Assembly: GCA_928724745.1 (NCBI GenBank)
Contig: CAKMXJ010000020.1
Span: 310,001-374,000 of the forward strand
Length of the DNA stretch: 64,000 bases
Direction: 5' to 3'
Source of the DNA: Anthracocystis setariae
Lineage: Eukaryota > Basidiomycota > Ustilaginomycetes > Ustilaginales > Ustilaginaceae
Shown here: in pieces, positions 19,395 through 28,475 of the stretch
Position numbering within the stretch: the stretch's first letter is position 1
How the letters are laid out: each line of letters starts with the position of its first letter
The notes under the pieces: model-generated
What the model saw: the letters and a program-made list of their open reading frames with translations, nothing else
The model's database searches: none
Told to the model about the DNA's origin: nothing
Made by a program: the position numbers and the translations under genes

Positions 19395-21866
19395 TTAGTC
19401 TCGTTTCAAGCTGCTACCGATGACGGTGCGAGCTCGTCGGAGGTGGATTTTGACACTTTGAATGCTTGGTGCAAAGATGCTTTGGGCGTCTCCTGTGGCG
19501 GGTTGGGATTCGATTGGTGGTGTTGGTGGACGTGGTGGGGTGATGGTGTTGTAGACCAGCAGCCAATTTGGCGCTTCGAGGTTTACGATGGCGGTGGCGA
19601 TTTCGTTGAATTGGACGAATACGAGCGGGGGGAAGGATGCACATGTTGAGAGGTCTAGCAGTTGGTCTTGCCAGATGAGGGCCAGTGCGATGTCGACGTG
19701 TGTGCAAGTCGCGGCTGTGATGCGGCTCGTGGGCTCAGTCGGATCTCGATCGGTGGGGAGCGTAGTCGTCGGCGCCGCCCGCCGACGAGTGGATGACCCC
19801 GTGAGCGATTTGTTGCGATGGATACTGCGCGTCGTGCTTCGCCGTGACGGCAAGCCCGGCGGAATCGGCGCGATTTCGATCGACGCTAGTGAAAGCGTCG
19901 AAGATGCATTCGACATCCCCCCAAAGCCTTCTTGCGAGAAGGATCGCCACGTGGCCGACGGTTCCAGTGCTTCCAAGCTCCCAGCGTATTCGTTGGCGTG
20001 TGGGTCAAGATCGGCGAGGTTTTCAACTTCCTCGGACTCGTCCGCGTCCGCGTCCGCGTCTGCATTGGTGTTGGCGTCGAGGCGAGCAACAGGCTTGCGT
20101 CGCGGAGAGGAGAGCACGGTGGGTTTGATGGGTAACGTGGACGTTTGCGGACTCGTTGCGCCATTGGCCACTTGCATCAGCGGTGCCAGTGGAATGCGTG
20201 GTAGCGTCGATAGACTCTGAGACCTCCTCCTAGAATTCTTGACGTCCGCAGAGGGAGGAGGCGTATTTTCCTCAACCACCTCCATCTTCCCTGAAGCCGC
20301 GTCCTCTTCTGAACGGTGTTCCGAACCGAGTTCCTTGTCCACCTGACGCAGAATCCTGACATGTTCATCCGAGAGCAACCTGAATGCGCCATCAGTGTCT
20401 GTCTCGTCGGCACAGTCGAGCTGTGTGAGGATGTTCGCCCATAGATCCTCCTTACCACCCTGCAGATCTTCTGAAGCTGACGCATTTAGGGCGTCTCTCA
20501 GGATCGTGGTGGGAAGCCTCGGATTTGCCTGCGACACGATCAAGTTTTCGGTGCGCAGATCGATTCGTAGCGTCGACACGGTCCTGCTCGCAAAAGCTGG
20601 CGGGAGAGAGGGCGCGTTCCTGCCTGGCTTGATGTAGGGATAGGTCTCGACTAATTCCATCAGACGCAGTGGCATGGAGAACGTCACCGCTGCCTGGGAG
20701 CGGATATGTGCGAGAAGCAGATGCTCTGCCATAGCGGCGGCCTTCTCCACCGCTTCGGCCAGCTGATCGTATGTTGGTGGAGGATGAGCGACTCCAATTT
20801 TGCCCAACAACCAGAAACCAAGGACTCGACAGAGCGCACTTGCCGGCATGTGGTTGGATGAGCAGTGCGCCGCGACGCTCGCCATAAGATCTAGCGTCTC
20901 GGAGAGGAGTTCAGCTGTAGCCTGTGGTAATTTGGGATGGAGTAAGTCGGCGATAGCGCGAGCGTGATAGTGGCTTTCGCGTTCGGCGGTGCAGAAGCTG
21001 GTGTACCACTGTTGGGCATCTTTCGAGTGAAAGTCAGATGGTCGAAGGCGTACGTGCCTCAACCCCCACTTGAAGAAGCCGACAGTGTCGTGCGGCTGCG
21101 CATAGCGAAGTTCCTTATCCAGCTCGTCACGCGCCACTTTGGCTTTGCGCTCATTGCCATCGGCGTTGGTCTTGCGGTCGAGGCGGTCCAAAGCGTTTTC
21201 AGGGAGGATAGGGAACACGGCAATGTAAGTCGAGACGTCGATGGAGAGGAGGTAGAGCTGGATGAGGTGGAAAGTATGATTGGAGTTTTCCGAAATGCGA
21301 AAGGGGCGGAAGAGGCCAGGTGTGTCGAGGCCTCTCTCGCGGATGTGAACGCCACACATTCGCACCAGATCTCGAGTCTGGGCCACATTCAGTCTGGCAT
21401 TGGCTATCGCGTCGACCATCTTGCTTCGCTGAACGCCGACTGGGCGGGGGATGGTTCTGGCAGCAGCATATGCGGCGTTGCTTTCGGCGATGATGGCTGC
21501 GGCTGGTGACGGTTTGTTCTCGCGCTCAGTCTGGTTGGGTTTGGATTTGGTGGTTTGGATGGGGACAGTGTTGATGCGTGGTTTCGCAGTGCCCGCATCC
21601 AGATCGAGCACGAGCGCCGGAGGGAGGGAGGGTACGGGAGGTGGCTTGGACTTTGAAAACCTTCTGAAGAACCTCGCTGTCCTGGACGCTGTGGAAAAGC
21701 TGCTCAGCGCCGAAGTCGACCGATTGGTTCGCTTATCGCCAAGCACCCTGTCGTCACTTTGCGATGAGTATGCGATGGGGCTTTCCTCGGACGCGGTATC
21801 CTTTCGCGAGCGTGAGAAAAGTTTGCGTGTGGAAGACATGCTCGTGGCTGGTGCGACTGCCGCCAT
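19395..21866 (-). CDS. Msb1/Mug8-domain (RhoGAP-like) morphogenesis protein
   Basis: Predicted 823-aa protein from the ATG at 21866; the open frame extends further upstream but only with a GTG. Residues about 150-430 match the fungal Msb1/Mug8 domain, which is structurally related to RhoGAP: VRMCGVHIRERGLDTPGLFRPFR, LDKELRYAQPHDTVGFFKWGLRHV, LDLMASVAAHCSSNHMPASALCRVLGFWLLG and SMPLRLMELVETYPYIKPG. Msb1 proteins in yeast act in Cdc42/Rho1 signalling and polarized growth. The canonical RhoGAP arginine finger context is altered, so GAP activity is uncertain. The C-terminal third is Ser/Pro/Ala-rich and disordered, with an Asn-Ala-Asp repeat near NTNADADADADE, then a conserved-looking block (IALALIWQDQLLDLS...). 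Convergent with GAD and head-to-tail with the NAA25 gene. Confidence 0.82.
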   Translation of the reverse strand: MAAVAPATSMSSTRKLFSRSRKDTASEESPIAYSSQSDDRVLGDKRTNRSTSALSSFSTASRTARFFRRFSKSKPPPVPSLPPALVLDLDAGTAKPRINTVPIQTTKSKPNQTERENKPSPAAAIIAESNAAYAAARTIPRPVGVQRSKMVDAIANARLNVAQTRDLVRMCGVHIRERGLDTPGLFRPFRISENSNHTFHLIQLYLLSIDVSTYIAVFPILPENALDRLDRKTNADGNERKAKVARDELDKELRYAQPHDTVGFFKWGLRHVRLRPSDFHSKDAQQWYTSFCTAERESHYHARAIADLLHPKLPQATAELLSETLDLMASVAAHCSSNHMPASALCRVLGFWLLGKIGVAHPPPTYDQLAEAVEKAAAMAEHLLLAHIRSQAAVTFSMPLRLMELVETYPYIKPGRNAPSLPPAFASRTVSTLRIDLRTENLIVSQANPRLPTTILRDALNASASEDLQGGKEDLWANILTQLDCADETDTDGAFRLLSDEHVRILRQVDKELGSEHRSEEDAASGKMEVVEENTPPPSADVKNSRRRSQSLSTLPRIPLAPLMQVANGATSPQTSTLPIKPTVLSSPRRKPVARLDANTNADADADADESEEVENLADLDPHANEYAGSLEALEPSATWRSFSQEGFGGMSNASSTLSLASIEIAPIPPGLPSRRSTTRSIHRNKSLTGSSTRRRAAPTTTLPTDRDPTEPTSRITAATCTHVDIALALIWQDQLLDLSTCASFPPLVFVQFNEIATAIVNLEAPNWLLVYNTITPPRPPTPPIESQPATGDAQSIFAPSIQSVKIHLRRARTVIGSSLKRD

Positions 21867-22487
21867 GACGATGGGAGGACGGTCAGTGGAAGCAAGGAAG
21901 GAAAGCAAGGAGGAAACAGATGGACGGATGCCAACATGTTCGAATGTACGGTGCTGTAGATTGTTGCCACCCGAGGCGGGTGAGGTGCAGCAGGCTGGCG
22001 TAGAGTGATTGATTATTACTTTGATAGATAGATTGGGCCCGGTCCGCGTCAGACATACACCGACACACACTCACCCACCGAGACACAGGGACACAGCGAC
22101 ACAGGGACACAGCGATACAGGGACACGAGTTTTAACTAGATGAGGAGCTGCACGTTAGTTTGTTTGACAGGCACGCATGCACGCACCGACGCACCGACGC
22201 ACTGACGCACTGAAGCACCGACACCACTGCTGCGAGATGCAGATCTGTCTCTACAGAAGAAATTCAGTGTATGGACAACGCGTTAATTTGTACGCATGGA
22301 TCCACGAATCGAGTTTGGCTTTCGGGCGTACAGTACAACAGTACACAGATGGCCAAGCTGCATCGAGTCGATGAAATGAGATGCTTCTTCCAAGAGCGAC
22401 GACTACCTCTGTGTGTGTCTCTTTTCAGATATGAAATGTGCATGAACCCACTCGCTGTTCAAACTTGCATTCCATCCTTGAACCGTA
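21867..22487. other. Spacer with minisatellites between Msb1-domain and NAA25 genes
   Basis: About 620 nt. A 16-bp minisatellite lies at 22082-22129 and a diverged CGACGCAC-type repeat at 22170-22215. A TACAGTAC motif lies at 22328-22345. It contains the 5' region of the Msb1-domain gene and the 3' region of the NatB subunit gene. No gene is seen. Confidence 0.55.
22082..22129. repeat. 16-bp minisatellite, three copies
   Basis: Three tandem copies of GACACAGGGACACAGC. The first two are identical and the third is diverged (GATACAGGGACACGAG). Confidence 0.9.
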
Positions 22488-25061
22488 CTACAAAGCATCC
22501 CTCAGCGCATCACGTAAGTTGCCAAACACCTTGCTCCAGCTCCTCGCCACATTGTCCCTGGCACTTTTCATCATCTGATCCACCTGAGCCTTGCCCAAAT
22601 CCGCCAGGCCGTCGTACAATACCTCAGCGTTCACCTCCGTCTGGCAAGGGCGGCACAGGTGATTGACAAGCGTAGCGATTTCAGCAACGTGCGTCCTCGC
22701 CGTTGCCTTGGTGTCGTCGGGCAGGGAGCCGCCCGTGTGGTAGATAGCTTCCAACGCCAGCCCTGCCTCGTGGACGACATCCACAGGTCGCACATTTTGG
22801 AACGCTGTGCCTTCCACCAGCGCTCGAGCCGTGATCTTGGCCGATTCGAGCATGTCTACGAGCAAAGATGAATTCAGCTTGCCCGATCGAATGCTTGCAA
22901 TCAGTGCAACCAGCTTCTTCTCTTGCTGCGTAAGCTGCTCTGTTTCCTTGTCGCTCACTCCTTCCTTTGCCCCAGAATCCAAAGTGGAAGCGATGCACTT
23001 GGCCCAACCAGCATCCACACGCGGGCCGACCTGTAACAACTCCTCCACCGTTCTGCTCCCCAGCGGCTGGTAGTTGACCAGCACTGTGAAATCCCTCTGA
23101 TCAAATGTACCCTGTTGCACATCCGCCTTGACAGCTTCCACAGTCCTTGTGATTCCCGCTTCAAACTCCCTCCGCTTGGCCTCGTCTTTGAAATTTTGTC
23201 GGTTATGCAGGTGCGCTCTTGCCTCTTCCAATCGCACCACCTGTCTCTGCAACGACCGCTCGAGCGCTTCGCCGAATTCGACAAACTCGCCGACGCGCGA
23301 GTAGATGCCATGCTCAAGCGCCTTTGCGATCATCTCGGGCGTCGAGTTGGTGTTCTCGTCATAAATCGCTTGCGCCGTTGACAGCGTGCGCACCGAGAGC
23401 TTGTACAGCCCTTCGTCCACGTTTGCACTCGTAGTAGGCGTGGTCGAGAATGTGGAGCATCGCTCGCAGATGAGATGCGAAAGTGTATCCGCCTGGACGC
23501 TTTTGAGGCCAAGAAGACCGTAGTGGATCGAAGCGCGGTCGAAGGCGCCGGCGAGCACGTAACTTCGCAGAAGCAGCATGCGCAGCTGATAGCCCTTGGG
23601 TGATTTGGTGAGCGCAAATTCCAGCAGAGCGATCGCTTGGTACAGCAGGTCCAGTTTACCACGAGAAAGCGAGTAGGCCGAAAGCAGGGCTTGTGCGCCA
23701 AGCAAGGCAAAATCGTCGGCGGGCTGCATTTCCGTGTCCGGCAACGATGCGCCCACGGAGAGTGCATCGAGATACTGCTTGATCAAGGTCGACGACAGGC
23801 TGATTTCGCTTGCCTCACTGATGGTGTCAGCCGCCTGGATGGTGCGCGTGATTTTGGCGATCGAGACATTGGTCCTCAGATCAGCCTCGTTTTGGATGGG
23901 TAGTGGCCGGTAATGGACAAGCAGCTTCTCGACCAAGATTGAGCACGATGCGCCAGAAAGAACGCCGAGGTAGGGAAGCAGGTCCTCGTGACAGCATGCT
24001 TTGCTTGCGAACTGCTCAAAGTAGGAAACCAATCTTGACAGCAGCTCGATAACCATCTCTGCATCTCCAAGATCCGATAGCTTCTTGCGTACTTCCAATT
24101 CGGCCAATCTGATGGAGCGATCCTTTGAAGCGCCCTCTTTGCTCAACAATGAGGCGACCTTGTTCTGCGCTTCCAGCACCGCTGGCTTGCCCAGCTTCTC
24201 TGCTGCGTCAAGGTAAGCTGTGAAATGCGCCCAGTTTCGGCTCCCGGACTCGATCCTCGCCCAGCAACTTGTCTGTACATACTCCCAGTTTTCTAAGGTT
24301 TTGGCGAGGTCGGTTCTTGTGAATTCCAAGCTGAGGTTTCGATCGCACAGCGTATCGCCCACCGAACCTGGCTTGGCAACCAGGTCAAAGGCATCCTTGT
24401 TCTTGCCCTGTCGAACCAGCACGTCGAGAAGCAACGACAGCGCTTCCTCATCGTTTAAGCCCAGCGGTTTTGTCTCGATTTGCTTCTCAATCATCCTTTG
24501 GCTGAGCGGGAGCGCGAGTGCAGCGCCGGGTGCGGCGGGATCTCGTGCAAGCAGGAGGTAGGACAAGATGGACCACCAAAAGTACTCGTCTGCGAACCTT
24601 CCTTTGTTCTGTTTGCGTGGAGAGAAGGACTTGTGCATCTTAAGCGAGAGCTGCTGAGCCTTTTGGAACGCATTGCATTTGATGAGAGTCATGAAGGTCT
24701 GGCGCGAAAGGTCTTGATCATTTGGACTGTTTTTGAGCGCGGCTTCGAGGAGCGCAATCTGATCGCTTCGGCGGTTGAGTCGGTCGAGGGTCCAAGTGAG
24801 CGGCGTCAATGCACCCTCTTCTCCCTTGCGTAGGCCACGAGCGACGAGTTTTGTGCACACAGCACCTGCCTCTTGTCGCTTGCCAAGACGGACGAGCGCA
24901 AGTGCTTTTAATGCGGAGGCGAGAGCGAGGTCGGGCTGGGATTGGAGGATCTTGTCGGCATGGCGGACGGCAAGTACGTTGTTGCCGGTATCAATGGCGT
25001 TGTATATGGGTCCACAAGTGCGCTCGGCGAGGAGGGCGAGGGGGTTGAAAGCGGCGTTCAT
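22488..25061 (-). CDS. NAA25: NatB N-terminal acetyltransferase auxiliary subunit (Naa25/Mdm20)
   Basis: Predicted 857-aa TPR-rich protein from the ATG at 25061. It is the non-catalytic, ribosome-binding subunit of NatB, which with Naa20 acetylates N-termini starting Met-Asp/Glu/Asn/Gln. In yeast the loss of Mdm20 affects actin cables and mitochondrial inheritance. The N-terminal part carries the family pattern: RTCGPIYNAIDTGNNVLAVR, HADKILQSQPDLALASALKALALVRLGKRQEA, RRSDQIALLEAALKNSPND and QTFMTLIKCNAFQKAQQLSL, then YFWWSILSYLLLARD. The rest is helical repeat, with no membrane segment. Length suits the fungal family. The neighbour upstream is divergent (Mic12-like gene), so the 594-nt gap probably serves both promoters. 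Confidence 0.88.
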   Translation of the reverse strand: MNAAFNPLALLAERTCGPIYNAIDTGNNVLAVRHADKILQSQPDLALASALKALALVRLGKRQEAGAVCTKLVARGLRKGEEGALTPLTWTLDRLNRRSDQIALLEAALKNSPNDQDLSRQTFMTLIKCNAFQKAQQLSLKMHKSFSPRKQNKGRFADEYFWWSILSYLLLARDPAAPGAALALPLSQRMIEKQIETKPLGLNDEEALSLLLDVLVRQGKNKDAFDLVAKPGSVGDTLCDRNLSLEFTRTDLAKTLENWEYVQTSCWARIESGSRNWAHFTAYLDAAEKLGKPAVLEAQNKVASLLSKEGASKDRSIRLAELEVRKKLSDLGDAEMVIELLSRLVSYFEQFASKACCHEDLLPYLGVLSGASCSILVEKLLVHYRPLPIQNEADLRTNVSIAKITRTIQAADTISEASEISLSSTLIKQYLDALSVGASLPDTEMQPADDFALLGAQALLSAYSLSRGKLDLLYQAIALLEFALTKSPKGYQLRMLLLRSYVLAGAFDRASIHYGLLGLKSVQADTLSHLICERCSTFSTTPTTSANVDEGLYKLSVRTLSTAQAIYDENTNSTPEMIAKALEHGIYSRVGEFVEFGEALERSLQRQVVRLEEARAHLHNRQNFKDEAKRREFEAGITRTVEAVKADVQQGTFDQRDFTVLVNYQPLGSRTVEELLQVGPRVDAGWAKCIASTLDSGAKEGVSDKETEQLTQQEKKLVALIASIRSGKLNSSLLVDMLESAKITARALVEGTAFQNVRPVDVVHEAGLALEAIYHTGGSLPDDTKATARTHVAEIATLVNHLCRPCQTEVNAEVLYDGLADLGKAQVDQMMKSARDNVARSWSKVFGNLRDALRDAL

Positions 25062-25655
25062 CTTGAGGGCGGTCAACAGCCAGGGTGAAGGAGGAGAGTA
25101 GCGAAAAGGTGCAAAGCGCACAGCAGCGAGGTGGGTTGGCGGTCTGGCCTGCACACGCACCAGAGATCGTAATGCTACTGCTACTGCGAGTCTGAACAGT
25201 TCGGCCGTTGTTACAAGCGAGGTGAGGTCAGATGATGCAGAAGTGGTAGCAAGCTAGATGTGCAAGAAGAATGGAAATGAGAATGAGAATGATCCAAGCT
25301 TCTTCTCAGCCATGCACATCGCCGATTTCCGAAAATCAATCAAACGGAGCAAGTGCAAGGAAAGTATGATGCGGCCTGGATTGAATGAGACTGTGGGGCT
25401 GCAATAGGAAAATGTAGAAATTCCGATCACGAGTTTGAAGCCGAAAGCTTTCCGATTTCTGACGGTCGCAGTTCCTCCACTTTGAACAAACCGTCCATCG
25501 GTGCATCGCTATCAACTCTCAACGCCATTCCATCACCTACTCTCATCAAACGATCCGTCGTCAATCGTCAAGCGTCAATCGAATCGTTGGTCACTGCTCG
25601 ACAACCAAATTCTAGAATCGCTTTTCCCTTCAGCGTAGCATAGCACGCGTCGATC
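25062..25655. promoter_or_regulatory. Divergent promoter region, NAA25 / MIC12-like
   Basis: 594 nt between two divergent start codons. Pyrimidine-rich leader sequence with CATCA/TCAATC motifs precedes the plus-strand ATG. I see no defined factor site and no gene. Confidence 0.5.
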
Positions 25656-26417
25656 ATGGCGAGCCGCTTCATCCTCGCACCATTAGGCGGCGTTTTTGTC
25701 GCAACATCGCTGCTCTATACTTTCCGCCACACGATCGCCGTCCGAACACACGACACTGCAGTTCAACTCAACCGCATCAAGGTGCAACTCAACGATATCG
25801 ATCCCGATAACTGGGACAAGGAGGGCAAGGAGAGGGTCAAGCGTGAACAACTAAGACCTGCCTACGTTGCACCTGTCCGACCCACGGTCACAGAGGAGAT
25901 CAAGGCGCGATGGAATGTAAGTCATCTACATACTTGATATTTGGCCGCACTGAGCTTTCATTGACGAATCTGTTTTGATACTTTATGATATGGGCGTCGG
26001 CCAAAACAGGAACATGTCATTGGAGCCGTCAACACGCTTACGAACGCCGACTTGTACGAGTTGTTCGCCAATGGCGTCGTCTCTGCCAAGAACATGGTCT
26101 CTCGTCTGGGTTCCTCTGACTCGCCCGACTCTTCGGTTGGCGCACCATTGGAAGTGCAACAGGCTGCGACAGGCGGAATCAAGACGGGCGTCGTCAACAC
26201 TCAAGGCGTGTCGCTGCGCGATGGAGAAGCAGCTGTCACTCCCACATCACGCATACCTGGCAGCAGCTTCGGCTCTCGTCTCGCCAAGGCGGTCGGCCTG
26301 AATTCTCGCAAGGCGGAAGCGGCTATCGAGGTCAAGGCTGGACCAGGGTTGGGCAAGGTGGGCGATGGAAGCGCCGGTCGCACGTACTACCTCGGTCAAG
26401 GGACGAGTCTGCGTTAG
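25656..26417 (+). CDS. Mic12-like MICOS complex subunit
   Basis: Two-exon gene, join(25656..25916,26010..26417), 222 aa. Intron of 93 nt: donor GTAAGT, acceptor AACAG, phase 0. The N-terminus is a single hydrophobic segment (about residues 5-24, FILAPLGGVFVATSLLYTF) followed by basic residues. Residues about 75-100 read VTEEIKARWNEHVIGAVNTLTNADLYE, resembling the Mic12/Aim5 signature in which E..K..WN is followed by an amphipathic I..AV.W segment, here spanning the splice site. Mic12 is an inner-membrane MICOS subunit that helps shape crista junctions. The C-terminal 100 residues are low complexity (Gly, Ser, Ala) and longer than in yeast. Assignment rests on this short motif plus topology, so it is moderate. 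Without splicing exon 1 would stop at 25937. Confidence 0.6.
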
Positions 26418-26974
26418 TTGTTTGCATGATAGAGTAATACTACGGCAACAGTGTAGGTGAGGCTCTAGTGCTCTTGAGCCTGAATCACAGAGCATCCATG
26501 ACCCCTCAACCTTCTGAATGCGTGAATCAAGGTATCAAGGCTTGATTCGAGTCGATTGTCACAGTACTGTACAACCGTCGGAATGGAATCAAACCTCAAA
26601 TTAGTAGGTGTCAGATCCGTCCTGAACTCACACTCTTTTGGATCAGGTCGCTTGGTCTGTGCCAAAGAGAGCGTTATTTAATTATTAATAATTCGACGTC
26701 AGCTGAGTGCGACACGCGACGACGTCGAATGTCCGCGGCAATACTTTTCCGAGGCTCTGTTCGACCCAACGACGACGACTAAAAGAAGTGGTCAGGGTTT
26801 TGGTGTATGCCGCTCGTTGTCATCCGTACATACTTGCTCCACCCATCGCATCTACCATCACCATCATCACCACCTCTGTGCATTCATCCTCTCACTTGCA
26901 CCCTCCCACATCTCTTCCGTCTTCAAAATCGCCATAGACAACGGCTAGCTTGCTAGACTGCAGCATAGATCCAC
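26418..26974. other. Spacer upstream of acyltransferase gene
   Basis: About 560 nt. It contains a palindromic ACAGTACTGT at 26561-26574 and an AT-rich ATTTAATTATTAATAATT near 26678-26695, followed by a pyrimidine-rich leader. No gene is supported. Confidence 0.5.
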
Positions 26975-28339
26975 ATGCCAAGCCACCAAGAGGGCTCTGC
27001 CAAGACCGGCTTTGGCTCCACCGCCAACGCTGCACCCTACGCCATCCCCATCGAGTCTCGTGAAAAGACTTCCAAAACGGTGCGATCCATCTTATTTGCG
27101 CTCTTCTTCAACCTGTGCATCATTTCCGACCACCTCTTCCAGCTTCTGTCCTGGCCACTCTCGCTCCACCCAGCAACGAGGTCGGTGTACGAGTCCAACA
27201 TCGCCTACTCGAAGCTTGCCTTTGCGCGTGTGCTGCTCGTCATCTCGCAATTCTTCGGTCCCACACAGCTCGTCATCTCGATCGGCGATGGTAAGGGCGG
27301 ATATCTCGACCCTGAACCCTTTGTGCATCGCGACAAGCAGACCGGACGCATCGTCTCGCTGGATCTGCCGAGTCGGTCCGTGTGGATGAGCAACCATCAG
27401 GTGTATACGGATTGGTTGTATCTCTGGTGTGTGGCGTACTTTGCCGATTTGGCCGACTCGATGTTGATCATCCTCAAAAAGAGTCTCAAATGGATCCCAT
27501 TCGTCGGGTGGGGGATGCAATTCTTCCGCTTCATCTTCCTCGCACGCAACTGGGCGGCGGACCAGGCCGAACTCACCAAACAACTCAACTCAGTCGCCAA
27601 GCACAACCACACCGACCCCACAGCACAACGCGGCACTGCCAAGAAACTTGTTCTTCTCATCTTTCCCGAGGGTACGCTGGTTTCCGCAAACACACGACCT
27701 GGGTCCGCCAAGTTTGCCGACAAGATGGGCATCAAGGATGGCGAGAATGTGCTGCTACCTCGTTCGACAGGGCTATTCTTCTGTCTCAGGACGCTTGCTA
27801 AGGAGATGGACGATCTGTGGCTTGTCGACTTTACCATCGGTTACCCTGGTGTGCCACCGGCAGGCTATGGACAGGACTACTATACACTGCGATCCATCTT
27901 CATGCAGGGTGTACCACCGCCTGCAGTGCATCTTCACTTTACCATGACCCGAATCACTGCCCCCACCGCCAATGACACGTCCACCAACGCTGCAGCCGTA
28001 ACCACCATCGCCTCGGCGGATCGAGACGTTCCTCCACTTGGCCAAAACGACCACCCTGCGCAAAGCACCGACCAAGAACGCACCGCCTTCGACCAATGGC
28101 TGCGCAACCGTTGGACAGAAAAAGATTTCCAGATGCATCGATTCTACACCGACGGCGACCTCGTCAACGGCGACTTTGCAGCCACGCGGAACAAGGACCC
28201 TGCCTCGCCACATCCCAAATTCGTCGTCATCCCTGCACAACTCAGAAGCCTTAAGGAAATCGGCGACGCAGCATGCTGGGGTATCCCATTCGTCATTGGC
28301 TGGCATCTCAGGAACTTTTTCAAATTCATCCGCGGTTAG
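26975..28339 (+). CDS. Lysophospholipid acyltransferase (LPAT/PlsC family)
   Basis: Single-exon 454-aa membrane acyltransferase of the PlsC family, subgroup of LCLAT/LPEAT/Cst26-like enzymes. It should transfer an acyl chain from acyl-CoA to a lysophospholipid in ER or mitochondria-associated membranes. Motif I NHQVYTD (residues about 139-145) supplies the catalytic His-Asp pair of NHx4D. Motif III is LLIFPEGTLVS (FPEGT, acyl-acceptor binding). KSLKWIPFVGWGMQFFRFIFLARNW is the typical motif between them. Hydrophobic segments lie near residues 35-60 (ILFALFFNLCIISDHLF) and 70-95, and another at the C-terminus (IGWHLRNFFKFI). The exact acceptor (lysophosphatidic acid, lysophosphatidylinositol or lysocardiolipin) cannot be told from sequence alone. 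Convergent with the PrpF-family gene across a CG/TG repeat. Confidence 0.88.
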   Translation: MPSHQEGSAKTGFGSTANAAPYAIPIESREKTSKTVRSILFALFFNLCIISDHLFQLLSWPLSLHPATRSVYESNIAYSKLAFARVLLVISQFFGPTQLVISIGDGKGGYLDPEPFVHRDKQTGRIVSLDLPSRSVWMSNHQVYTDWLYLWCVAYFADLADSMLIILKKSLKWIPFVGWGMQFFRFIFLARNWAADQAELTKQLNSVAKHNHTDPTAQRGTAKKLVLLIFPEGTLVSANTRPGSAKFADKMGIKDGENVLLPRSTGLFFCLRTLAKEMDDLWLVDFTIGYPGVPPAGYGQDYYTLRSIFMQGVPPPAVHLHFTMTRITAPTANDTSTNAAAVTTIASADRDVPPLGQNDHPAQSTDQERTAFDQWLRNRWTEKDFQMHRFYTDGDLVNGDFAATRNKDPASPHPKFVVIPAQLRSLKEIGDAACWGIPFVIGWHLRNFFKFIRG

Positions 28340-28393
28340 TCCTGTACAGCTTGCTAATATGGGTATATTTGCCAGCTGTGGAGCTGTAGAAGA

Positions 28394-28399
28394 GTGCGC

Positions 28400-28472
<73 letters not shown>
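28394..28472. repeat. Alternating (CG)n-(TG)n tract
   Basis: About 79 nt of uninterrupted alternating pyrimidine-purine: roughly nine CG units followed by about 29 TG units. It lies between the stop codons of two convergent genes. Such DNA readily adopts the Z form under negative supercoiling. Confidence 0.95.
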
Positions 28473-28473
<1 letters not shown>

Positions 28474-28475
28474 CT

